Shown: positions 19,201 to 26,075 of the stretch, one piece after another
Layout of the letters: every line of letters starts with the position of its first letter
How positions within the stretch are numbered: position 1 is the first letter of the stretch
Assembly: GCA_001839685.1 (NCBI GenBank)
Contig: MLAK01000674.1
Span: 53,524 to 79,598 of the forward strand
Length of the DNA stretch: 26,075 bases
Source: Tritrichomonas foetus
Lineage: Eukaryota; Parabasalia; Tritrichomonadida; Tritrichomonadidae
Reading direction: 5' to 3'
Position numbers and translations under genes: made by a program
The notes under the pieces: model-generated
The model's input: only the letters and a program-made list of their open reading frames with translations
What the model was told of the DNA's origin: nothing
Databases searched by the model: none

Positions 19201-21568
19201 CAATTGTTACGGATAAGTTATATATTTGGGTGGACTTTAATTTCGAGTCAATTTCGGAAAATTCATATTGTTTAGCGCTTTGACAAAGTGGGAATTTAGA
19301 TAAATTTGTTCCTGGACGATAGAAACATAATGAATATGACTGTGAATAATCATTTACGTAAGTAACACGACCAGTTCCAACCAATTCCATTGGGTCTATA
19401 TAAGCAGGTTCGGTTAAAATAATTTGGATTGGTGTAATACCATGATTCACATAAATTGGTTCTTTTTCAATAATTTGAGTCCAAAAAATGAGTTGTAGTG
19501 GGAAAGTTTTCATATCTTTTGTTGAAGATGATGCAGTTATATTAAATTGTGGATATCTTTGATTAGCTTCTATTGCTAATCTGTTTGAATCCGAAAAAAA
19601 CTTGGAAGTATCTTTATTAAAATTAATGGTTGTCCATTGAATGTTGTCTTTTCGATTAATCTCTACTTTTTGATCGTTGTCATAATGAAAGATGAAACTG
19701 TTGTTGTCAAGACGAACGTAGTAAAATGGATCTATTTGAATATTCAATGCATTAATTTTATTACCGATAATTCGCTTGGCGTAATAACCTTTTTTAATGA
19801 ATTCTGAATCAAGAGATAAATTTGTTTGATCAGTTACTGTGATTCTTCCATCATCATTAGTAAATTCACAATCAATTAAAGTAACGTTGACAGATCCACA
19901 AACGAAAGATGGTAATTTCAAACTATTTAAAGTTACATTAATCTTTTCACGAAGACCTAGGGAGTTAATTTGTGCTTGATTGGATGAAATAAATGAAATA
20001 TTTACATTTTCTGGAAGATTTGAGAAATCTATTGAAGAAACAATACTATCTTGATTAATTTCTACTTTCACATTCTTCATTCCATTAAAAACATATTTCT
20101 TTGATAAGTCTTTCAAGTCTTCTAAAGTAATTGGGACGCCACCAGAGCATGTTGAAGTAGACACGCAAAGCTTGAGTTCTTTCTGTGAAGGTGGTGATAC
20201 AAAAAGTGAGTCAGCAAGATGATTTGTCATTTCACGCGATAAAGTAACTACATTATCTTTTGAATTAAAACCATGGATAAAAACAGATTCATTGGCATAT
20301 TTAATTTCAGGCTTACTAATATAACTTTCTAATGTTCCTTCACTTGGAGAAATAGTAAGATAAGTGATAGGGTGGTTTATCAGCAAACTTAAATCAGAAT
20401 CAGGTAAATATTTATCGAAATCTAAATTAAAAACAGGCGTGCCAAGTCCAACAAAGCCAGTTTGAGTAGTAAATGCAACTACTGTTGATGAACCTCCTTT
20501 TCCTATACAATGAATAAAAGTGTCACTTCTATAATAATTATTTAAATTTGATCTCAAATCGCCAATCACTAAATCAATGTAACTACTATTAATAATGATT
20601 TGGTCCGATGAAATATATCCAGCAACAGCAAATTGTTTTCTATAATCATCTTGAGCATTATTAATAAAAGTGATACTTTTAGTCATTATATCACCATTCA
20701 TAACAACACTTTGTGTGATAAAAATATTTGTGTTAATTTCACCAGAAAGTGAAATTGGTAAGACTGAACTTTGGGAATAAATATTTTTTACATCAAAACA
20801 TTCAATATCATAACCAGGAGTAATCATGACAGTTTCAGATGTAAAAACTAAGTCATCAACGTTTCTTAATATAACAACTGGTAAACGATTAACATTCTCC
20901 ATTATATCATTTACAGTAATTTTTGGTGAATTGATGATTTCTATATCACGATAATTTTCGTTTGTGTAAGAAATTTTAACTTTATCGTTAAGAATAACTT
21001 CCATTTCATTTAAATATGCAGTTATATCATTTTTTGTTGTGATTGTTAAGTCAGGATTCCTCATTCCACCATTGACAACAATTTCTGAAAACGATTCAAA
21101 AACATGATCTAAGTCAGCAGCCTGAACAGAAACATAGCTTTTGATGTTCTCAAATGAAATTGAACATTCGGATCCAATATCTAAAAGATCAAATTGTAAT
21201 GCTGCATTTTTTTCAATACCAATAAATTTAATATCACAATATTCAAACGAAGCCATTGAATATGTGCTTCCGAGCTTGCATTCAATTTCGAGACTAAAAC
21301 GTGAATTCTTATCAGTTGAAGTGAAATTATATTCAATTTTGGAAAATGTTGATAATTTGAATCGATAGGCTTTCGCAATTGGAGAAAACATAACAATCAT
21401 TTTTTTGGTTTTAACTTCGTCAAACGCAGAATCGAGATCAGCGACTTTTGAAACGTCAATACTGTCAATCCCTTCGCATACGCTTGGAAGAGATGATGAA
21501 TAAACACATATTTTCGTACTGGTTTCATCGCATTTAATGAAATGAGCGAATAAAAAAAGCAAAATCAT
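16247..21568 (-). CDS. large single-pass surface protein, modular, beta-rich
   Basis: A 1773-residue type I membrane protein. Residues 1-13 form a short signal peptide, about 1712-1737 a hydrophobic membrane segment, followed by RRRKSR as stop-transfer and a 36-residue cytoplasmic tail ending in acidic residues. The ectodomain has many N-x-S/T sites and short alternating strands with regular Ile/Val/Leu spacing, which suggests a beta-helix or stacked beta fold. A Cys-bearing start (I/L-C-x-S/E-S followed by a helix-like I-x-x-x-D-L segment and a V-x-V-x-I strand) recurs near residues 20, 467, 761 and 1232, so the protein seems made of about four related modules. I know no functional name; adhesion or a surface coat is inferred from topology. 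The TAA stop is followed by A, so TAAA overlaps it, as in Trichomonas poly(A) signals. The retroelement lies 504 bp upstream. Confidence 0.85.
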   Translation of the reverse strand: MILLFLFAHFIKCDETSTKICVYSSSLPSVCEGIDSIDVSKVADLDSAFDEVKTKKMIVMFSPIAKAYRFKLSTFSKIEYNFTSTDKNSRFSLEIECKLGSTYSMASFEYCDIKFIGIEKNAALQFDLLDIGSECSISFENIKSYVSVQAADLDHVFESFSEIVVNGGMRNPDLTITTKNDITAYLNEMEVILNDKVKISYTNENYRDIEIINSPKITVNDIMENVNRLPVVILRNVDDLVFTSETVMITPGYDIECFDVKNIYSQSSVLPISLSGEINTNIFITQSVVMNGDIMTKSITFINNAQDDYRKQFAVAGYISSDQIIINSSYIDLVIGDLRSNLNNYYRSDTFIHCIGKGGSSTVVAFTTQTGFVGLGTPVFNLDFDKYLPDSDLSLLINHPITYLTISPSEGTLESYISKPEIKYANESVFIHGFNSKDNVVTLSREMTNHLADSLFVSPPSQKELKLCVSTSTCSGGVPITLEDLKDLSKKYVFNGMKNVKVEINQDSIVSSIDFSNLPENVNISFISSNQAQINSLGLREKINVTLNSLKLPSFVCGSVNVTLIDCEFTNDDGRITVTDQTNLSLDSEFIKKGYYAKRIIGNKINALNIQIDPFYYVRLDNNSFIFHYDNDQKVEINRKDNIQWTTINFNKDTSKFFSDSNRLAIEANQRYPQFNITASSSTKDMKTFPLQLIFWTQIIEKEPIYVNHGITPIQIILTEPAYIDPMELVGTGRVTYVNDYSQSYSLCFYRPGTNLSKFPLCQSAKQYEFSEIDSKLKSTQIYNLSVTIANSSSADYPTVNMESLNKKVIYFIGEGSEEYLKISNENQLNDPKLSATYFKNLTLLSKSFSGHSEFVFGDLLLENSTFSDFDKSTLTIDDLNCDVSFFERIHSVTITDNLIISGDFNSVEKTIYFLNDDNAEDLKATVSDESVALVVRNGAVSIGKMTFKIEHSNDFDVVINLASTVKTVDISAAEGASFDQIPLVQINECKGVTFDFSVSESWPTVKQGEYIFNFIQADDTILKIGHENTPLQISTIVGTSRIIGTASKVGISGSLSNSKAYQTLDLTYETTTITPSELVLYEFNAYSDFSLLCLQPSSSITIKSVNGNDDPTVTNTVNIKLSLYNGIDGYSSIKLSAITSKTVRVYSSINIKLGIDSDIELNSVELNRFCSQNYTMLKIPTSIDQSITMNFIEPIPSLHGVQDAFKFEQDLATFSIFFYTETHPKYIPLALCYESTIGCDVTIPKDKLSNMSSLIPKGIQSVEIHLGRSISDSDSLNFDLEIFDTIDVEISGISTIEALPTINLELSKNKINSLQIDNLKVTSIKSGYAVKKLNINGALISDVSGFNEIEILDASSWISKEFNSYQNPIKFVSVEKTITFTSNGWKIGNEDILYENFPKLSVKFNSDSLTFEIENGQIEIKKLTSLLTPNVKNYIISKGWNLNEKNSFEIKRTLESNTNDEYTVTTSSFPFYISPLNVTESDNQVIRLTKDVELDNTKQIVISNGKLNLDNSESGELTFTDLVLHNSTLTTQKVVNFNTLTIKNVSNVSNGHIKNTLTIYGEATLQGTVDFETTAEIKYYWDIDETPEIQFVEFPANVVKNIYINFMKESISTEQKTLYNEFLYRKAFLFGNYGSYCRYFLEKVHFNSSVIYFNDDNYNILSARCSDGELIITGRQKIPIDPTTQPETITATSTMSQTITYNPDQSSGIKPGYIILITLSLAVLITIVTVLVVFYIRRRKSRDLDKSDTLSIGSVLINPERTGDARYTEDAL

Positions 21569-22072
21569 TTGGGTGAGGAATAGAAATTCGCCTTACATTT
21601 CACCTTTTTTCAAATTCCTATCGAAAAATCATTGAATCTTCAAAAAAAAATTTATCTTGAACAGAAATTATCTGAAATTGTGAACTGAAAAAAAATCATT
21701 TAATTGAATATTGTGAAAGGGATGATTCAAATTATTGTTCAATATTTCACAATTGACGGTTATAAATTGAATGAAAGCTCGATGGAAGAAATTGGATTTA
21801 AAAATGAAGGAATTTTAATCAAAGGGTCAGAGTGATACAAAAAACCTGGTTGGAAACAGGTCATAATAAATATCAGTAAGTTAATCAAGGTTGAGATGTA
21901 GAATTTCAATTAAAAGGATCGGTGATGACGGAGTGTTATCAGAATTTATAAAAAAAGAGAGAAAAAATCTCGCTGGCCGGGAATTATATGTTTACTATTA
22001 GACTTATATAAATTTTCAGGGTATATTAAAAGGACTAGTTCAAAAAAAAAAAAAATTGTCAAAATGATTAAA
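21569..22072. other. spacer between surface-protein gene and retroelement ORF
   Basis: This 504-bp stretch holds the upstream region of the surface-protein gene and the 3' untranslated part of the retroelement; the border between them is not clear. It has inverted arms ATTGTGAAA (21710-21718) and TTTCACAAT (21745-21753), a small hairpin ACCTG/CAGGT near 21845-21863, a GC-rich word GCTGGCCGGG near 21972-21981, and an A14 run at 22042-22055. The AAAAAGT element of other genes is missing; AAAAAAGGTG (coding strand, 21601-21610) is the closest. Confidence 0.5.
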
Positions 22073-22324
22073 TTAATCAGCTTCAGAGTATATCCATGTG
22101 ACCTCATGCAGCATCGGACTAACCAATCCCTGCAATGATTGTGGTACTGTTCCCTTCCTTCTCAATCCCTCTAAACTCCATATAACTATTTCTTCTTCTG
22201 TATCTAATTCTTCTTCTGTATCTATTTCTTCTTCTGTGTTATTATGTATCTTAAACTCTTGTATCTCAGAGTTCCGGCTTCTCCAACTCATGAATATACG
22301 TCTCCTTATTTCATATCTACACCT
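22073..22324 (-). pseudogene. in-frame C-terminal continuation after the retroelement stop
   Basis: After the TAA at 22325-22327 the same frame stays open for 83 codons to a TAA at 22073-22075. It begins RCRYEIRRR, contains three near-identical six-residue units (T-E-E-E-I/L-D) from an 18-bp repeat, then a non-repetitive segment with SLEGLRRKGTVPQSLQGLV. An ATG at 22291 would allow a separate 72-residue protein. It may be a second small ORF, a readthrough product, or the C-terminus of an ORF cut by a nonsense change; I favour the last. Confidence 0.5.
22186..22239 (-). repeat. three 18-bp coding repeats
   Basis: CTATTTCTTCTTCTGTAT and two close variants lie head to tail at 22186-22203, 22204-22221 and 22222-22239. 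In the retroelement frame they code repeated Asp-Thr-Glu-Glu-Glu units. Confidence 0.9.
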
Positions 22325-25300
22325 TTATAGCAAGACAGAATCATCACTCTCCGAATACACGATGATCTCTGGAATTTCTTCTAGGTCCATACCTTCTTCA
22401 TCTGACAGAACTAATAGCCTGTCTGTATCTGAGACCATCCCATGTCTGTGTTCTTCTACGTTTTCATCCACCATTTCTGCTCCTTCAACACCCCCTAGCA
22501 ACCATTCTCTAAGAGGATCATTTTCGACCCCAGCAACTTCTGTGTTACTCTCCACCAATAATTTTTTGTGACGGAGCCATATTTTCTCACTACCCATCAG
22601 AGCAAGCATGGATATCCTCCTCAACACCTGTCTGGCTTTCTTTCTTGTTCCAAAATGTTTATAAATTTGTTTTACAGACTCCCCGTACAACGCTCCTAAC
22701 GACGACACTACCACAACTATATACTTAACTTTTACCCCAATGTTAATTAACTCTTCCATTAATGGTTTATATTTCATACTTTTCTCCTCATAGTGTCTTT
22801 TCAATACATTTGCATTTTCCCAGTACATACCATAAGGGACATTAACTTCCACCAGCAGTACTTCTGAACGGTCTTCATTCCAGAATTGTACATCTGGCTT
22901 CATGCTTCTATTATGCACTAGATCAGNATCTTCTATTGTTCTGTCTTGAACAACTTTTCTTGTATCTTCCTTAATCATCGCTTCAGCNAGAAAATGCACA
23001 ATGTTGTTATGCCTTTCGATTATCAGATCATTATTCGCATGGCAACCATTTAGCATGTGGCACAAACTTCCATTCACATCTTTTCCACAAGCCTGACAAT
23101 TTCGATGTGATTCTTTACGATATACCTCCAGCATTTCTTGCGTGGCTAACACATTTGATCTCGCTTTCACAATGAATCTAAACAAACGATCACTAAGCGG
23201 ATGACTAATCCTAATGTTAAAGAAACTCGACTCAGGATTATTCTCCAGATTCAAGAACGTATGTTTATGCAATGTCCTGTCCGCAACTATTGCTTTCCAT
23301 TTATCTCGAATTGTCTGCAGCAATAAATGATTGATATCTTTTTTCATATGGATCTCTCTCTCTTTACTCCCATTTATAATGACAACAACATCCTTACTGT
23401 CCACTTTATCTCTGTACAATTTCAGTTTAAGTTCACTAATAGCTCTGCAACACCTCACAACTAGACTATTCGTACCTTTAGTCCCTCTCGCNATTTCTGT
23501 TTCACCATTGTCATCTTCTGTCTTCTTCCAATTCAAGAAATACGAAGTCCCTTCTTTTCCTCTTTCGATATTCCGGTATTTCCTCTCTTCTTCAGTAGTA
23601 TAACTCATCAGACCAACCACTTTTGGATCATGTGAATACAGCATTGCTATATAACTCCGTATCCATGCTATTTTCTGTCTATCTACCATACTTGATATCC
23701 CAAAACCTCCATCTTTCCATGAAGAATGAAACACCCCTTTGCACAATCTTCCACCAACTTCCTTATTTATTACATTCCTCAATCTTTTATCCATCCGTAC
23801 AAGGGACTTACTACTGTATTGATTAGTGGCAAATGCATATTCCATCTTTGGAATCAAGAACGTCTTTATTGCATGCACTTTCTGAACAATCGCTAACTCC
23901 GACATCATAATCTCATTGAGCAGCACATAAAACTCTCCTTCAGTTAGCTTATTTGACTTAAGCTTTACTTCCATCCTTGATGAAATTGGAGCTCCTAAAT
24001 ATCGTATGACTTCATCTTTCTCTGCATTATGAATCTTATTATCATTGACATATATATCTGCTTCATATATCCTCTTTTTGGACAACATTTCTTTCCTAAA
24101 AACATATGCCACACATTTCTGTGGAGCTAATTCAAGTCCACTCATGGCACAAAACCTCTCAACAATATGGATCAACGAATTCATTTTGTCCTCATCATCC
24201 GATATTAGCAGCAGGTCATCGGCATAAGCTTGTGCTGAGAAAATGAGATCCTTGTCCACCTTATATCCAAGATCATTTCTTCTATTGAGATCCTTAAGCA
24301 GCGGGTCCAAGCATAAATTGAATAAAAATGGGCTTAAAGGACAACCCTGCTTCGTACCAACCTTAATGTCAATCATCCTCGAGTTCCCTCTCATTGTTTC
24401 TATATAAGTTGTCGCATTCTGATATAAATTCATTATTAATTCTCTCAATCTCACTGGAAATCCCTTCCTTTTCATTACCTGTTGCATATATTCATGACTA
24501 ATTGAACCAAAAGCATTCTTGAAATCAAGAGCCACCACTATAATATCTCTATGCTTTCTTCTTGCATCACTAAACATTTCTGAAATTGTCAATGCATTCT
24601 CAATGCAACCACAACTTTCAGGAATAAAGCCTTTCTGGTTGGTCTCAAGTATCAATCTTGACTTATTTAACTCAAACATAACACGTGTAATTATTACTGT
24701 TATAATTCGGTAAATGCTGTTACTGATAGTCAATGGNCTNCAGTTTGCAACANCTCCTGCATCACCTTTCTTGTAAGCTAACACTGTTCTCGCTTCCTTA
24801 AACACATCCGGCAATCTTCGACACTTCCACACGACACCAATCAGAGTTTTTAGCACTTCATATGCGTTCTTGCCTCCCAATTTAAATAATGTATAGTCTA
24901 TTCCATCCGGTCCTGCAGCTGATTGCCAATTCCTGCTACTCACCGCCTCTTTTATTGATTCATCACTTGTAAGTAGCTCTTTGATTTCTTCTTCGATCTC
25001 TCCATTATCCTGATCAAAACATTTCACCATATTAAATGCCTCATTCCATACATCAACTTGTTTCTTCCTTCCGAAAATGTTTAAGTAATGGTTTTCTATC
25101 TCCTTTAAATCAATCATGCAATCAGGCCTTTCCGATTTCCATATCCAATTTCTCATCACCTTTCCCGGATTATCAGAGTAATCACTTATCAATTTTTCAT
25201 TCGCTTTCTTTTTATGTGACTTTTCATTCATCTCTTTAACAGCCATAAAAAACACATTTTCAAGCCATTCGGCATATTCATCCTCATTTTCACATTGATG

Positions 25301-25828
25301 AATCACATCATTCATCACCACCGAAATATCATTTGTCTTCCACCATTTCATTCGTTCCTTGTCACTGAGTTCCTTTACTGCAGCTTCCAGTTTCTGAATT
25401 AACTTATCTCTTCTGGTAGTTAAGTCACCAACTAAAGCATCTCGAATGTTTTCAATTAGCTTGCTGATTTCTCCAGCACGTCGTATTCTTCGTTCTCTTT
25501 TCATTCTTTTTTCATTCTCTCTATTAATGAACAACCTCCGTTTCGTTTTAAACATTGAACTTTCACTCAATCCAAGTTTAGTAACTATATGTTTGCGCAT
25601 TAGGTGTAGCATTTGATGACAGGCTCCTTCAAATAGACGCCATGCATCTTCATCTCCTTCTTCTTCATCTCTCGGAACGTATTCCTGTATCATCGGTAAG
25701 ATTTCAAACTTGAATAGCTGCTTGACTCCATCACTCACTAACTTCCTTTTCATCTGGTCCAATCTAAAATACTTAAATCCTCGTCTGACCCTTTCCTGTC
25801 CTTCAATGAGCCATCTTTCTGCCCTCAT
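22325..25828 (-). CDS. retrotransposon polyprotein: reverse transcriptase and RLE endonuclease
   Basis: A 1167-residue frame that performs target-primed reverse transcription: nick the target, then copy element RNA from the exposed end. The basic N-terminal 290 residues have no clear zinc finger. RT motifs follow: AAGPDGI (304-310), the KKGD region with N-x-x-P (353-365), VALDFKNAFGSI (432-443) with catalytic Asp435, GTKQGCPLSPFLFNL (491-505), and YADD (535-538) with the two catalytic Asp. After the thumb region comes C911-x2-C914-x9-H924-x4-C929, the zinc knuckle seen before RLE domains. The endonuclease has KPD (977-979), then LVEVNVPYG (992-1000) with Glu994, and a later K-x-x-K-Y stretch, fitting the PD-(D/E)xK-like fold of RLE. 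The tail is acidic. Residues 359, 363, 364, 779, 947 and 968 are undetermined. ATG at 25828 is the first in the frame, but the frame opens further upstream. Confidence 0.9.
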   Translation of the reverse strand: MRAERWLIEGQERVRRGFKYFRLDQMKRKLVSDGVKQLFKFEILPMIQEYVPRDEEEGDEDAWRLFEGACHQMLHLMRKHIVTKLGLSESSMFKTKRRLFINRENEKRMKRERRIRRAGEISKLIENIRDALVGDLTTRRDKLIQKLEAAVKELSDKERMKWWKTNDISVVMNDVIHQCENEDEYAEWLENVFFMAVKEMNEKSHKKKANEKLISDYSDNPGKVMRNWIWKSERPDCMIDLKEIENHYLNIFGRKKQVDVWNEAFNMVKCFDQDNGEIEEEIKELLTSDESIKEAVSSRNWQSAAGPDGIDYTLFKLGGKNAYEVLKTLIGVVWKCRRLPDVFKEARTVLAYKKGDAGXVANXXPLTISNSIYRIITVIITRVMFELNKSRLILETNQKGFIPESCGCIENALTISEMFSDARRKHRDIIVVALDFKNAFGSISHEYMQQVMKRKGFPVRLRELIMNLYQNATTYIETMRGNSRMIDIKVGTKQGCPLSPFLFNLCLDPLLKDLNRRNDLGYKVDKDLIFSAQAYADDLLLISDDEDKMNSLIHIVERFCAMSGLELAPQKCVAYVFRKEMLSKKRIYEADIYVNDNKIHNAEKDEVIRYLGAPISSRMEVKLKSNKLTEGEFYVLLNEIMMSELAIVQKVHAIKTFLIPKMEYAFATNQYSSKSLVRMDKRLRNVINKEVGGRLCKGVFHSSWKDGGFGISSMVDRQKIAWIRSYIAMLYSHDPKVVGLMSYTTEEERKYRNIERGKEGTSYFLNWKKTEDDNGETEXARGTKGTNSLVVRCCRAISELKLKLYRDKVDSKDVVVIINGSKEREIHMKKDINHLLLQTIRDKWKAIVADRTLHKHTFLNLENNPESSFFNIRISHPLSDRLFRFIVKARSNVLATQEMLEVYRKESHRNCQACGKDVNGSLCHMLNGCHANNDLIIERHNNIVHFXAEAMIKEDTRKVVQDRTIEDXDLVHNRSMKPDVQFWNEDRSEVLLVEVNVPYGMYWENANVLKRHYEEKSMKYKPLMEELINIGVKVKYIVVVVSSLGALYGESVKQIYKHFGTRKKARQVLRRISMLALMGSEKIWLRHKKLLVESNTEVAGVENDPLREWLLGGVEGAEMVDENVEEHRHGMVSDTDRLLVLSDEEGMDLEEIPEIIVYSESDDSVLL

Positions 25829-25966
25829 CCTTCTTTGAATGCGTGCAATATCTTCATTCGATAATGGAGAACTCGACTCTCTTTCATTTCGGGCTAATTC
25901 TGTACGAATATTGTCTCTAGTTATTCTTTGTGTCCTCTTATTTATAGAGTCCGAGATACAATGTAG
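25829..25966 (-). other. open 5' extension of the retroelement frame without Met
   Basis: From the in-frame stop at 25967-25969 the frame is open for 46 codons to the first ATG and contains no Met. Its content is polar and basic (for example NKRTQRITRDNIRTELARN), like the following coding part, so it may be translated. R2-type elements are known to start translation without a normal ATG, often after ribozyme cleavage of a co-transcript; that mechanism is not demonstrated here. Confidence 0.4.
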
Positions 25967-26075
25967 TTAGTAATAATAAGAAGTGATTTTGGTACCTCCT
26001 GAAAATAATAAAACTTTTTGAAATCCCTCGCTCACGCTCGGTCTTTTAAAAAATCATTAATGTATTTTTATACCA

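Larger units (their letters stand above)
22020..26075 (-). mobile_element. RLE-type non-LTR retrotransposon (R2/NeSL/CRE-like)
   Basis: A minus-strand element with a single long frame coding reverse transcriptase, a CCHC-type zinc knuckle and a restriction-like endonuclease, the order found in R2, NeSL and CRE-type elements. No apurinic-type endonuclease precedes the RT. Limits are approximate: the 3' side may end near the A14 run (T14 on the element strand, 22042-22055) or further left, and the 5' side may pass the window end. No poly(A) tail, LTR or target duplication was found. Six isolated ambiguous bases (22927, 22988, 23492, 24737, 24740, 24753) lie only in this element, as expected if reads from several copies were merged. 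An in-frame stop near the 3' end may make this copy defective. Confidence 0.85.

Noticed and set aside
21919..21925. GTGATGA as a possible C box of a snoRNA
   Set aside because: No CTGA D box or closing stem was found downstream.
25980..26010. Similarity between the retroelement leader (TATTTTCAG ... GAGGTACC) and the repeat arm at 1453-1474
   Set aside because: About nine bases match exactly and the rest needs gaps, so it is too weak to link the two.
1..26075. tRNA, rRNA, CRISPR or intron signals
   Set aside because: None was recognised; the protein-coding frames are continuous apart from the N gap and the retroelement stop.

Overview
This looks like AT-rich protist nuclear DNA, most likely from a trichomonad (Tritrichomonas or Trichomonas type). 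The open frames are intronless, spacers are short and very AT-rich, and the gene set fits: a Sel1-repeat protein, an NT-C2-like coiled/charged protein, a huge single-pass surface protein, a CAMK-type kinase and an RLE-type retrotransposon. The genus is inferred from style; no rRNA, tRNA or snRNA gene was seen that would settle it.

Layout. 1-2979: no gene; it holds a 13-bp exact (about 23-bp imperfect) inverted repeat pair 1.15 kb apart, possibly the ends of a decayed transposon. 2980-4350 (+): SLC2-like sugar transporter. 4539-5441 (+): class 3 lipase. 5501-5706: ten-copy 20-bp minisatellite between convergent genes. 5857-7923 (-): Sel1-repeat protein. 8669-11438 (-): one gene coding an NT-C2-like domain, charged tails and an alpha-helical C-terminal part, broken by a 330-N gap that sits inside a 45-bp tandem repeat. 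12170-12778 (-): orphan 202-aa protein. 13833-15059 (-): CAMK/SNF1-like protein kinase. 16247-21568 (-): 1773-aa secreted/anchored surface protein with one C-terminal membrane segment. 22073-about 26000 (-): non-LTR retrotransposon with reverse transcriptase, zinc knuckle and restriction-like endonuclease (R2/NeSL/CRE-type superclade).

The genes do not form an obvious pathway; each appears to be a separate transcription unit. Five of the host genes share an AAAAAGT/ACTTTTT element upstream, in four of them 76-84 nt before the ATG, which suggests a common promoter element. The most solid unexpected results are: (i) repeat phase and reading frame independently agree that the assembly gap is 5+45k bases, not 330; (ii) the retroelement has an in-frame stop followed by a coding-like tail, and an open frame without Met at its 5' side; (iii) the shared upstream motifs. 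I did not see a clearly new defence, RNA or metabolic system.
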